A stretch of 64,000 nucleotides of DNA. It comes from Endocalyx cinctus (lineage: Eukaryota; Ascomycota; Sordariomycetes; Amphisphaeriales; Apiosporaceae). Positions within the stretch are counted from its first letter, which is position 1, and each line of letters opens with the position of its first letter. The notes under the pieces are model-generated. The model was not told where the DNA came from, did not search any database, and saw only the letters and a program-made list of their open reading frames with translations. The stretch covers positions 3,498,441 through 3,562,440 of the forward strand of contig BCKC01000001.1 in the NCBI GenBank assembly GCA_001600455.1, in the 5' to 3' direction. Below, piece after piece: positions 45,601-56,632 of the stretch. Made by a program: the position numbers and the translations under genes.

Positions 45601-46408
45601 AATGTTTCCAGGCTGGGTATCGTCTAAAGAAGATATAGACATCAAGGGAATTTTTAATTGTCGATTTATTTCCAGTAGCGCATAGCTCCTCGAGTCGGCA
45701 ACACATGCTATCGTGTCTCGGCGCACAGTCAATATGCTTCCCGGAATGTCGACATTTTTTGTAACACGTGGGAAGTCCTGAGTAATTCTGATGACCTGAA
45801 TTTTACGATTCAGGGAAAGTAATATAGTTGCGCTCTCGACTTCCCCTACATCCTGAGACGCATTCCATTCGTTGAGATCTACACCACCTATCCAATTACA
45901 ATTCTTCACCTGTGTCGACCCGAAGGACGGGCTTAGCTCCGGTAACGAATAAAAGGTGACGGTGCAATTGCATAGCACGCAAGCCTTTCCGATGGCTGGA
46001 AGTAGGAGTATCTGCTGAACACCAGGCTTCGAAGTATTGGAAGTAGCATTGGCGGAAGAAGGTGGTGAATATCTAGGTTGGAGCCTCGAGGCGAGTATGA
46101 AGGTCGGTGCTCCGGTAGTATCGGCAGGATCAGAAGGTATCTGGACAAAGTGAAGTAATTCGGAATTCGAAGTTCCGACGTATAGGTTTCGGTCTTTGAG
46201 GTACCGATTGATTAGCTTCATATAGTGAATCTAGAAGGGTTATGATAGAGACCTAATACGCACCTAAATATTCTACGCAATTGATCCTAATGTCATCTCT
46301 GGTCCCGTCCTCGGAGAGAGGGACGCTACTGAATAAAGTTCGCAAGACATAGGGACCAGTTGTTAGTTCTTGGCCAGGAGACGCGTCACTCGGGGCATCT
46401 GAAGACAT
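42676..46408 (-). CDS. VPS3: CORVET/TGFBRAP1-type vacuolar sorting protein Vps3
   Basis: Exons 46408-46264 and 46193-42676 (70-nt intron, donor GTGCGT, acceptor CAAAG); 1220 aa. The AAG acceptor is chosen because it alone gives the continuous INCVEYLDRNLYVGTSNSEL of the CNH domain; the nearer CTAG breaks the frame. The N-terminal citron-homology (CNH) beta-propeller runs from about residue 35 to 450, with NCNWIGGVDLNEW and RRDTIACVADSRSYALLEIN, interrupted by a Ser/Thr-rich insert. Alpha-solenoid sequence follows, with a Vps39_1-like part near 760-870 and a Vps39_2-like end near 1060-1210 (GDYDTAVAYCFRGGAS; ARSLSSAQNLRVQHDLLVKI). The architecture is shared by Vps3/TGFBRAP1 and Vps39; the propeller motifs look more like Vps3, the CORVET subunit that binds Rab5-type GTPases on early endosomes. 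Vps39 is the alternative. Confidence 0.85.
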
Positions 46409-46985
46409 TTCGAGGAGAGTATGAAAAAGCGACTGCGATCATCGTAGTAGTACTCGTGCTCCTTTCGATGCCATGATCATATTTCCGAAAGATGATAGAA
46501 GCAATTGAATAAAAGCGAGGCTGTCTGCCTAAATAGCCTTGTCGCAGTTAAAGGAGATTGATACGCTGTCTACGAAGAACTTAGGTGGTATTTTAGTGGA
46601 TAAAGCTGATAAGTGGACTGGATGATAGCGCTATTTATAAACCAGATTACAGCTTTAGCGTACTTGTACTTCAAATAACCCAGTTACACTTAAAAAACAT
46701 ATGATTGGCTGGAGTTTAGAGCTCCTGATGCGCATTACGAACACGTTCAAACTAAACCTCGTTTCTTAATTATTGACATACTTTCAACCAAACTCAACAA
46801 TACTAACGATAATATCGAGAGACAAATTGCTTAGATATGTAATATTCGAAATCTTTATCATTTACCGTTACCAAAAGCGCCCCCAAAAAAATATCGATCT
46901 TGATCAAATCTGATAGTTCTGGTGAACTTGAAGTGGCTAAGTTCGGATAACAGAATAAGGGACAGTCGAAAGGGTTACATTAACG
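46409..46985. promoter_or_regulatory. Divergent promoter region of Vps3 and Coy1
   Basis: A 577-bp spacer between the start codons of two membrane-traffic genes transcribed apart. It is AT-rich without a clear TATA box. No other feature was seen. Confidence 0.55.
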
Positions 46986-49316
46986 ATGGATGGCTCAAAC
47001 CCTACAGCATCAGGCCCCGGAGCGCAGGGTGCTAATTCCAGTCCAGAAAATACCAATAACTTTCAACAAGCTATATCTGCATGGAGAAGTACGTATTTGG
47101 AAAGGGATATTCAAATTTGGGATTACTTGGTATCTAACCACGAGTAGATGTTGATCTAACTACTTTAATATCCACTCTCGACAACACTGCTTCCGACATT
47201 GTTACCTATCAACGAGATTCCACCGTGCAGCGGAAAGACCTTGCCCAGAAAACGAAAGATTTTAGGAAGCTTGACGATTCTTCTAAATTGTCCGAAATTA
47301 AGAGCCTGCTGAAGGGTTAGTCTATCAACCTAAGCCTCCAGATGTCTACCTCGGTTAGACTTACTTGACGAGAATATAGCATACCAGACCTTTATCGATC
47401 TTTTGACGAATCATTCGAAAGCCACGAATTCCGCCTTCTTACAAGTTTACTCGGCCTTAGAAAATGCCCCCGACCCCTACCCACTGCTTGAGGCTTCCGT
47501 CGATTCGATGCTTGTCTCTGAAGATACCCTACCTAAGCTTAGCCAAGATAATGAACACCTACAAAAGAACATCACGAATCTCACATCGCAATTAGAAGAG
47601 ACTGAAGCTAGACTACAAACCGAGAGCGCGAACCGAAAACAACTAGAGGGCCAGCTGGAAGCTAAAGTCAAGGAGGTCGAAACCTCCTGGATCGCCGTAC
47701 TCGACGAAAAGAAAGATAACTGGGAAGCTAAGGAAAAGGCTTTAGAAGAAAAGGTCGAGAGTCAAGATCGCCTCCTAAATGAAATTAAGGCCAGCTACGA
47801 AGTGAACCAACGATTAAAAGGTTCTGAAGACGAACAAGGCGATGGGCAGACCGGTCACGTTACGAGCGCCGAGTTGGAAATGGTGAACTCGGACTTAGAA
47901 AGGACCAGCGCTAGACTAGCTGAGGTAGAAGCCCGGAATGAACAACTACGACTGGAACTGGCTCAATCCAAATCACAAGTAGCAACGTCTGCTCCTTCAC
48001 TCGAAGACGACCCTGGATATATGCGCATGCGATCCGAGAACTCGTCTCTCATTCGTAAACTTGATTCCTCGAGGGTTGAAAAGGAGGCTTTCAAGAGAGA
48101 TATCGACTCGAAGCTACGCAGTTTAGAAAGGGAGGTTAACCTTCTCAAGGAGGAGCGCGACGGTCTAAAGGCTAAAGTGCAGAAATGGAGCGATTATGAA
48201 GACGTTAAACAAGAGTTGGAGGTTCTCAAGAGCATCGAATTCGCTACCGGTGACGATGATGATGTTTTGGTAAATGCCGATTCGAATGGATCGGCAGCCA
48301 AAGGCAAGGGTGATACGCTGGAGCAGTTATTATTGGCGAGAAACAAGAAGCTAAGCGACGAATTGACGATATTACGAGTATCTCACCAAGATCTTCAAAG
48401 CAGATTAGAAAATCTACAAGAGGATATGTCTCGAACGAACGCGGATCTGGAGAGAGCGCAGAATCTAAATACGCAACTAGAGAACGACCTGGCGAATCTC
48501 CAAGCCGAAGGACAAAATGCATTCCCGTCGGGAGCATCGGTCGCAGGTACATACACCAGATATGCGCCGTCTATTGCGCCGGGCCGGCGAGGCGGAAGAA
48601 CATCGCCGACCTCATCTATCATATCCGGCTTTGACCCGCGTATCAGCGGTGGTGAGCCGATGGGTGGCGGATCAGGAATCTTACCAATGATCACCGCTCA
48701 ACGAGATCGTTTCAAGAAACGAAATACGCAGCTCGAAGGTGAGCTCTCCGAAACTCATCGCACCGTATCACAACTACGGCAGGAAATCGCAGCACTGCAG
48801 AAAGACAACCTGCAACTATACGAAAAGACGCGATACGTATCCACGTACAACCGTGGCGGACCGTCGGCGTCTTCATCATCGGCCTATTCGTCGAATCCCA
48901 ACCCGTCGACAGTCACAATAGGCGGCACGGGTAACCCGGGTATCGAGTTGGACAGGTACCGAAAAGCGTACGAGTCTAACATCTCGCCGTTCGCCGCATT
49001 CAGAGGTCGCGAGTCAGCTAGAGCGTACAAGCGAATGAGCTTGCCCGAACGGGTCGTCTACTCGGTTACTCGAATGGTACTAGCGTCGAGGACGAGCCGA
49101 AATCTATTCGCGGCGTATTGCCTCGTGCTACACCTGCTGGTCTTCTTTTCCCTCTATTGGCTCGGTACCGTGGACGTGGAGAAGCACGCAGCCAACCTGG
49201 GCCAGAGCGTAGCCGCCGGCGCTGCAGGCGGTGCTGGGACTGGAGCTGGGGCGATGGTCCCGGGCGGTAGTAATCACAAGCAAACTTGGCACGAAGAGGG
49301 TTTTGATGGAATCTAG
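46986..49316 (+). CDS. COY1: Golgi CASP-family protein Coy1
   Basis: Exons 46986-47088, 47148-47315 and 47380-49316 (introns 59 and 64 nt); 735 aa. The N-terminus (NNFQQAISAWRNVDLTTLIS; LDNTASDIVTYQRDS) and the long coiled coil from about residue 45 to 560 match CASP/Coy1, the CUX1-derived golgin. The C-terminus has the diagnostic CASP block PFAAFRGRESARAYKRMSLP, then ERVVYSVTRMVLASRTSRNL and one membrane helix (LFAAYCLVLHLLVFFSLYWL) followed by a short lumenal Gly/Ala tail. It is a tail-anchored-like Golgi protein that acts in retrograde intra-Golgi traffic with COG and SNAREs (family knowledge). A Gly/Ser-rich break in the coiled coil lies around the RRGGRTSPTSS patch. Lengths and features agree with the family. 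Confidence 0.94.
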
Positions 49317-49352
49317 GGATAAATCGTGGATTGCGGCCTATCTATTCAGCTT

Positions 49353-49358
49353 AATAAA
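49353..49358 (+). terminator. Candidate poly(A) signal of Coy1
   Basis: AATAAA lies 37 nt after the Coy1 stop codon; a T-rich stretch follows about 60 nt later. Confidence 0.4.
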
Positions 49359-49943
49359 GACTGAAGATGTGATATACAGTGTTTTACTATATCATGTAAT
49401 ACTTAGATGTATATTCTTATTATTTTGTTTTCGTTTTCTTACCAAGTTTTAGTGTCGCTTCATGTTGACGGCGTTATCTAGCTACTATACCATCTTATGA
49501 AAATTCAAATTCTTGGAGGTCGTTTACTACTACTTCTTGAATGTTGTATGGCACTATCCAACATGGTATTTCGTCATAACGTAGTACACTATCAGCCTAT
49601 ACGGACCGGAAATGCAGTATCGCAACCGTATCTTGTGGGTGGGTATGCTAACTCAACAGTTGATCGGTATGATCGGTTTCTGGATTTTCTCTCTCTTTCT
49701 TTTAGGGCAGCATCAACGTCGATCCGGGTTTATATAGATAGGTGGGATGTATTGGATTGATCTGGTGATCCTCTTTAAAAATCCATTTCTCTTAGTCTTT
49801 AACCCGATTAGATTTTCGTGGAGAGATGAGTGTAGTAGGCGTATGGATGGATAAATCTTCTTTTACCGCTGAAGAAAAACTTTTCGTCGTCATCTCGGTC
49901 CTTTAGAAGCTCCGATTCGTCCAGTCGCCCGTTTCAAATATAC

Positions 49944-50007
49944 GTATACACACTCACACACTTGCACATTTGCACCTTCGCACACACACATACACATACA
50001 TACACAT
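49944..50007. repeat. CA-rich simple sequence
   Basis: Imperfect CA/CACATA repeats, such as CGCACACACACATACACATA. Confidence 0.75.
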
Positions 50008-50102
50008 GTCCATAGATGCCTACCGTTTGTATATTCGGAGATAAAATATTCCCAGTTGAGTGAGGTAGCATATGTCGTTTACTATCTATGTGGCTTGTGT
50101 GG

Positions 50103-50123
50103 AGTAGCAAGTAGCAAGTAGCA
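50103..50123. repeat. (AGTAGCA)3 tandem repeat
   Basis: Three perfect 7-bp copies, in the Coy1/DUF3455 spacer. Confidence 0.8.
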
Positions 50124-51169
50124 TGGGTCTATACTACGTGGGTACTGACCACACCTTCTTGATCCTTCCTTGGAAGGATTACTTTTATTCTACCTTGCTC
50201 GTCCGATGGCCAAGAAGAATTAGACGCCCGGCGCTATTCTATTCCCTGCTATATGAAGATTTTCCGTCAGTTTATCCTTGCGAGGTAGACATCTGTCGCA
50301 CCATAACTAGTTTATTCAGCAGAGCCTGCTTGAAAAGTCCATCTCACTACATATGGACAAAGATGGATAAAAGAGGAAACTCGATCTTTCTTCATGACGG
50401 GTGTGGATCATGTGCAAGTCTGGATACAAACGAAAGAGCGGGAGAAGCGTGGCACGGCATAGAGCGCAAGACCTCGAAGTGGGAAAAAAGAAAGAAAGAA
50501 AGAACTTAATCGCTCATATCGACGCTCGAATCAATTGCAGGAATAAACGCGCAACAACTTGCTCGATATCTACGCTATCCTCTTATCCAATGCTTGGTTG
50601 AACACACAGCTTGGTTTGACAGGCGAAATCCCTGGACTCATATTAAGCAGGCAAACAGGCAAGCATGCCACATCCATACGTCTATCTGTTCATGTTACAC
50701 GACATATCATCAATTTCTCTTAAAAGTTTTGTATGGCAAGTAGGTAAGGTATGGGATATATATCCCTAGACTGACCAAGTAGTATACAATTAACGATATC
50801 GTAGTGGCTGGTAGTAAATATGAGCCCAATAGGGAAATCAACGACTTTCAATCTCGTCTATTTTGTTTCTTCATCTTAAATCTAATACGTTAAAGAAATA
50901 ATTGATTACATAACTTTAAGCCACGGGCGGTTAAGAATGATGAGCTGGGCAAATTCGGATGGAAATGATTCCAAGGTTGAAATATGGAGAAATTTACCCC
51001 TCTTTTAATTAATTTATTTGAAGTCTTTTGATTCGATCGCGCTTCGCTTCTAACTCGAAAAAGCCTGTTGCTATTTTAAAAAAGAAGTGAGTTGGGCGCT
51101 TAACTGCTAGACTTGCAGATTTTGGTAGGTAGGGATACCCGGGATAGTCGCTTTCCGAATTAATTAGCC

Positions 51170-51176
<7 letters not shown>

Positions 51177-51225
<49 letters not shown>
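51177..51225. repeat. (TC)n microsatellite, about 49 bp
   Basis: TC dinucleotides run with one interruption (CTTTCTC) near 51215. This is the longest simple repeat in the window. Confidence 0.9.
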
Positions 51226-52649
51226 GTCTACACAGTACTCCATTTTCTGCGTGTAATCTCTTTACCTACTACCCTCGCCTGCTTCGATGGAAGGGTGGGT
51301 TACAATCGGATCGCGGATTACATGAGAGAAAACTAAAAAGATGGCGGTCTAGACGAAGTAATCAGGTGTCGTGCACGCAGACACGAAATACGCAACTTCA
51401 TGGAATATACCGATCAAAAAAAATCAAAGGTGGTATTTTACTACAGATTGTTGTGCCACGTTGATACATCCATTAGCTGAGTATCCCATCAGTGGATTTA
51501 CTGTCTCCAAATAACACGTATAGAAACATCCGTGGATACATACGCGATGATACACAGATCGACGATTATGACTTCTTCAAGAAATCTTGCTCATACAGAA
51601 AAGGGTATCCTTTCATTTAAGGACATCGTCAATCCAAGAGTGTAAAAACTTGAATACTGAATTATGATTGCCTACTGAAAAACTCTATTCAAAGACTCTA
51701 AAACGTTTCAATCCTCTTTTGCCGCTATTGCTTCTCCACCGTTGATCGGTACATCGAGCCCTAAAGGCGGGTGGCCGGTAAAGAGGGCGACCTGTTGGCG
51801 CTTGCTATCCTAACCGACAGGAAGCCACTTTAAACCATCCACCAATCATCGTCAGTTGTAATATATTGCTTCCTCGAGAGCTAAACCCTAGCTGCAGATC
51901 GCTTGGCCGTCCATAGAGAACCCCATGTCGAAGATTCCCGTCCTCTGTTGGACAGGGATCTAGCTTGTAGGCATGTCGTCTCTTTATCCCAGATCCAATA
52001 GTCCAACTTTTCCTTGCATCCAACCCCACCGACTTCGTTGGCTGTCGTTCTCTCCTTCATCTCCCTCCCATGTAACCTTGCCCAGGGCGGTTGTTGGTAA
52101 TAAGAGGAGACGAGAGATAAGGTTACACTCCCGAAAGCTATTTGCATCTTAATTTAGAATGATTGAGATGTCTGTAAACCAGCAATCTACCCTACCGCCG
52201 GGATGGCGCCCCACGGGACGGTAGGCCGTTCGATTTTCTTTCTAGGGTTGCACGTAATATAATAACCCGCCCATCCCTCGATATCTTCTAGAGCATGTTT
52301 ATTCTTCTTCCTCCTCACCCGCATCTTCATTCATAGTATATATCTCTTCAAGAGATCTTTTTTCCTTTTACGTTTTTTTTCCTTATTTCCTTAAGTCTTT
52401 CCTATTGGTCTTTCTTATTTCCTATTCCATTTCTTTACTTTCATCTTCTCTCTTATCTATCTCTATTTGGGACGGTTTATTTTTGGGTTTCCTTTTCTCT
52501 ACTTGTTTCTTCTCATAAACATAAAAAGAAAAGAATTCAAAGCCCTTCTATCAACCTTTCATCGAACTTCTTTCTCGTACGATTTGGAACCACGGTCAAA
52601 AACAACCAACAAATACCTTTTTAACCCTTCCAAACTCCACACATTCAAT

Positions 52650-53584
52650 ATGTACGCTTCGATAATAGTAACATCGCTCTTGGGAGCTTCGACCGTCTTG
52701 GCCGCCCCGACATGGCCGCAGATCAACTGGGACGCTACTTCGACGGAAGGTATCGAGACCGTATCGGAGTACTTCAACATGTTGGCCGCGAAGGTTGAGG
52801 CCGGAAAATTAATGTCCCTCGCGCCATCCTGCGATCTTTCGAAAGCTGTGATGCCAGTTGGTGAGTTATCTTTCTCGACAAAACTCGTGAACGCAAGAAC
52901 GGAAGCTAATAGAAAGATACAGCTGAGGTCTCGCCCCTGGAAACTCCCTCGTCGGGTTTGACGGTAAAGCACGTAGCCATCGGCCGGGGTACCCAGAACT
53001 ACACTTGTGACGTGACCAACTCGACGGCCGAACCCACTCTTATCGGCGCTACCGCTACCCTATTCAACGCTAGCTGCATCGTCTCGTCCTACCCTGACCT
53101 CTTCTCCATGCTTACCAAGCTGGCCCTTCAATTCAACCTCACGGCCGCCGACGAGGCCAAGCTCGGACCTACCAACCTAGCCGTCTCCGGAAAGCACTAC
53201 TTCAAGAACCTCACGACGCCTTTCTTCGACATGAACACCGATAGCTACCAGATCGGCGAAGCTCCTTGCACCAAGGTCGGCAGCACCAATGCCCCGTCCA
53301 ACGCTCCCAAGGGCCAGCAAGACGAGAAGGCCGTCGCATGGCTCCAGCTCAAGACCCACGACGCTACTGGTAACATACAAGAGGTCTACCGTGTCGGTAC
53401 TGCCGGCGGTAGTGCCCCCTCTACTTGCGCAGGCTTACCTGCTTCTTTTGAGGTCCAATATTCCGCACAGTATGTTCTACTCCTTCTTGCTCTCCTAAAC
53501 CTTGTAAACAAAGGAAATATTGTACTAACTGATGCATTTTTTAGATACTGGTTCTGGGAAGGTCAAGCAGACACCAATGCTTGA
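52650..53584 (+). CDS. Secreted DUF3455 protein
   Basis: Exons 52650-52860, 52923-53469 and 53545-53584 (introns 62 and 75 nt); 265 aa. A signal peptide is clear (MYASIIVTSLLGASTVLA, cleavage near AAP). The core shows the DUF3455 pattern: VAIGRGTQNYTCD, LFNASC, HYFKNLTTPFFDM, a Thr/Ala/Pro patch, KAVAWLQLKTHDATGNIQEV and YRVGTAGGSAPSTCAGLP, ending EVQYSAQYWFWEG. DUF3455 proteins are small secreted proteins of fungi and some bacteria, often mislabelled malate dehydrogenase; their function is unknown. N-glycosylation sequons are present (NYT, NST, NAS, NLT). Intron 2 is 75 nt, has no in-frame stop and would add 25 mostly hydrophobic residues if retained. Its leader is very pyrimidine-rich, suggesting strong expression. 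Confidence 0.92.
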
Positions 53585-54582
53585 GTCACATTAGACTATT
53601 GGGTGGATGCGGTCAGTCAAAATGAAAATCATGCTGTCGTATGATGACAGCTTTATGCGGAACAGAGAAAATGGGTGGATGGATGGCGTGATATGAATTC
53701 ATGACGAATCGAGCGACGTTTCTGTATAATGTCGGATATGAGCAAGATAACACGGCGCGAGACCCTATATCTGGTCCGCCACGACATGTGTGTCTTGTCT
53801 CATCTCATATCATGAGACATTCGTCCATCCCCGCCGAGCCCATTTTCTCTACGACATGATACCTTTTTTTCTTCTATGATCGAGGCGTTTTGGAGTTCTT
53901 TTTTTAATATTCTTATTTTATTTGTAATCATTCGTTTTCTTCTTTTTATATATCCCACGAGGATATTTAAAACGAGCCAGTCATGTACTTTGGATCGAAA
54001 TATACCATATACCATTTTTTTGTGCGCCTTATACCTAATCTTCACATGCTGCCATTGTCGTCGTGACCTTGTTCTTGAAAAAAATAAATGTAATAATCGT
54101 ATTCAAGTCGTAACTACCTCTCTTTAGCTTCTTGAATACGCTATAAGGCTTGAGCTTCGTTTCGCATACTACAAGGAAGTAGATAGGAGCGAAAGTTATG
54201 GTTGTTAGCGTGGGCATCGATGGCTTTTCTCGACCGACATGCGCGGAAATCATCCCTAGGTTCGCATGTGCTGGCGAATTGTAGAGGAGAGGAGAGGAGA
54301 GGAGAGGAGAGTGCAAATATCTAGAAATAGAAGAAAGTAATGCAGGGATATTCTAGATTCCCTCTTCTACACGTTTTGCACTAATGACCTCGGGAATTAA
54401 TTCATATCATACGAAGATGCAGTGCCAAGGGAGCCTGTTTCTTTTCTTTTTTTTTTTTCTTATTTTTCTTTTCTACATTTCCGGCTGAACAGCCACTTCT
54501 AGAAGAACCGATACATACTTCCATATCGTTCTATCATTCTCATCACCGTTATTCATCATCATCATCATCATCACCATCACCA
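53585..54582. other. Convergent intergenic region
   Basis: About 1 kb between the ends of the DUF3455 gene (plus) and the Uch37 gene (minus). It holds (GGAGA)5 at 54286-54310, T runs and a TCA repeat at its right end. No gene is supported. Confidence 0.5.
54286..54310. repeat. (GGAGA)5 tandem repeat
   Basis: Five perfect 5-bp copies with partial copies on both sides. Confidence 0.9.
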
Positions 54583-54585
54583 TCA
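54553..54585. repeat. (TCA)n repeat reaching into the Uch37 stop codon
   Basis: Seven TCA triplets and then CCA/TCA alternation. Read on the minus strand, the Uch37 TGA is followed by TGG TGA TGG and then seven TGA codons, all in frame. Confidence 0.85.
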
Positions 54586-55679
54586 CCCCTCCATCTCGAT
54601 ATCGTCGCCACCACCACCTACGCCTTTCCTCCTATTTTCCAATCTCGTCCTCGTCTTCGCCATAGCCTCCTCCACCCAAGCATCGTACTTGCCCTCGTCC
54701 AGCTTCGCCGCGACGACGCCCTTGAGGACGGCGCCGGCGAAGCCGACGAAGTTGTGCCTGCGCAGGGCGTTCTCGAACCGCCAATCGGCGCGCTTCCGAT
54801 CCTCGCGCTCGACCGTCTCGACGTCGCCGATCTCGCGCGCGCGGATGCGCGGGTCCCGGATCATGGCCAAGAGGTTGAACCGGATCTCCGAGAGGTCGTA
54901 GCGGTCGACGCGGCGGCGCAGGACGTCGACGACTTTGGCGGGAAACTCGTCGTCGGCGCACGGGCCGTGGCTCACGGGCGCCGGCTGCAAGCCGTCGAGC
55001 TCGTACAGGACGCCGTCGACGGGGGTGTAGGCGACGAAGTGGAACGCGTCCTCGGCCTCGCCGCCGGACCGCTGCGTCTCGTCGGCGAAGGGGCTGCTCT
55101 TGGCGAAGCTGTTGTGCACGTCCCGGATCAGCTCGCTGTTCGACAGGGCCTCGCCGCGAAACTCGGGCGGCAGGACCATGGTAAAGTCGCGAAACTCGCG
55201 CAGCGGCTCGCCGATCTCGACCTCGTCCTGCTTGTTCATGAGGACCGACAGGAGCGCCTGGGTCCCGCACGCGTTCTGGATCGTCTGGGCCGCGAAGAAG
55301 ATGCGCTCGGCCGCGTCGTGGTCGAAGGTCCCGTCCAGCGGCTTGTCCGTCGACGTGTAAGGGGTGTCGGTCGGGTATTTGAAGAGGAAGATGACGCCGT
55401 AGACCGGGTGCAGCTGGGCGAGCGCTTCGGGCTCTAACGTGAGGAGCTCTTCGAATTGCACATCTCGTACTCCGAGGTTGTTGAGTAGGTAGGTAAAGAC
55501 GCCGGCGTCCGACTCAACTATAAATCAAGAGAAACAAGCCAAAAACGAGTTAATTTCATATAATAAGCATAATAATATTTGATAGAGGATATATATATAT
55601 ATATCTTCCTACAGAGTAGGAAAGCAAGTATATAAATAAATACAAGAGGGACTCAACTGGTATTCCACCCTCCACTCAT
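54583..55679 (-). CDS. uch2: Ubiquitin C-terminal hydrolase Uch37/Uch2 (UCHL5)
   Basis: Exons 55679-55658 and 55517-54583 (140-nt intron, donor GTTGAG, acceptor TATAG); 318 aa. The first exon is only 22 nt (MSGGWNT) and joins to IESDAGVFTYLLNNLGVRDV, the UCH N-terminus. Catalytic residues are intact: Gln85 in AAQTIQNACGTQALLSVLMN with Cys91, His167 in FHFVAYTPVDGVLYELDGL and Asp182. The helix after the UCH core and the ULD-like end (FVGFAGAVLKGVVAAKLDEG) fit UCHL5/Uch37 rather than the short UCHs. The family removes ubiquitin at the 19S proteasome with Rpn13, and in animals also in INO80. The C-terminus is a Gly/Asp-rich tail and slightly short. The gene body is very GC-rich, producing long false frames on both strands. 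Confidence 0.94.
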
Positions 55680-56632
55680 CGTGACCAGTCCAAAGATGTG
55701 GATAGCTAGCGTATATTGTATACGAGAGCCTAGTAGGTAAGTAAGTAGATAGTAATAGTAGTACAATGGCCGTTTGTGTGACTGGTGTGGTTATTTCTTT
55801 GGTCTTGGGTCTATCGTGATAGATCTCAAAGTGGGTAGGTGGTTAATGTAAGTAAGGGGTACAAGGTAAAATTAATTGAAGTTCTTGTCCCAAAAGTCAT
55901 TCATATCATCTCTTCTAGCTTCCTATAGCTAATCCTAGAGCTGTATAATGTTACTCAACTTTTCACGATGAATATGATGGAAAGGATGGATATGACGTGG
56001 TAGTTGCCGAATCAAGTGAAAGCTATCCACTGATAAGCCCCAGTACTAACCTTAGCTAGCGTAGAAAGAATATTTATGCAAATACCGTAGTTCAGCTCCC
56101 CCACTATACCTATCTAGCTATCGTGAGAGATTTTACTGATAAGATAAGCATTGAGGCTCTCAAACTCTTGACTTCAAGTACTGCACTCTTTGACTTCTAC
56201 AGCTGATCCATCAGAATATTTTTATGTTATAATCACATAAGAATTAACCTCCACAATTTGACATTATTCACAATTTAGTTTATCAATCTGCAATGAGCAT
56301 TAACATTGATACTATCTACTTTTTGGAGACTTCCTTTTCTATTCTGACCACGGTCCACCTTATCTGTGACATTACCATGATAGTTAATGATCACCGATAA
56401 ATCCGAGTTCCTAAATAGTGAAATTAATCTCCTTCTGTGCCATTTGTCTCCTAACCACGGCCTTTGATTGATATCTCATTTCCATTCATTATTTTTGGTA
56501 TAATGTATATGGTAAACAAAGTCTCCATCTTCATTTAGACTGAACATTCATACAGATCGAGAAAAGATGCAAAGCATTATTCAGCGAACAGACCTTTCAG
56601 ACAGTTATCCTCTTGTGAAGTCGGTTCATTAA
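55680..56632. other. Intergenic region between Uch37 and AzgA
   Basis: A 953-bp AT-rich spacer. It includes the Uch37 promoter and the 3' region of the AzgA gene, both on the minus strand. TAGGTAAGTAAG-type words occur near 55733-55745. No gene was seen. Confidence 0.5.

Larger units (their letters stand above)
49317..52649. other. Long intergenic region without supported gene
   Basis: A 3.3-kb spacer between Coy1 and the DUF3455 gene, both plus. It holds a CA-rich tract (49944-50007), (AGTAGCA)3 at 50103-50123, a long TC tract (51177-51225) and a GC-richer patch at 51740-52230. The latter includes the inverted repeat CCTACCG...CGGTAGG at 52191-52225. The 128-codon frame at 50123-50509 lacks any family feature. 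The final 350 bp is a strongly pyrimidine-rich leader of the DUF3455 gene. Confidence 0.5.

Noticed and set aside
50123..50509. 128-codon plus-strand frame in the Coy1/DUF3455 spacer
   Set aside because: No recognisable domain, no codon bias like its neighbours, ends in a Lys/Glu-rich simple sequence; judged chance.
52191..52225. Inverted repeat CCTACCG...CGGTAGG upstream of the DUF3455 gene as an operator for a zinc-cluster factor
   Set aside because: The 7-bp arms with a 21-bp gap fit many chance cases and no second site was found.
54632..55437. Long overlapping frames on both strands within the Uch37 gene (212 and 227 codons)
   Set aside because: They are shadows of a very GC-rich true exon; only the UCH frame has the catalytic motifs.
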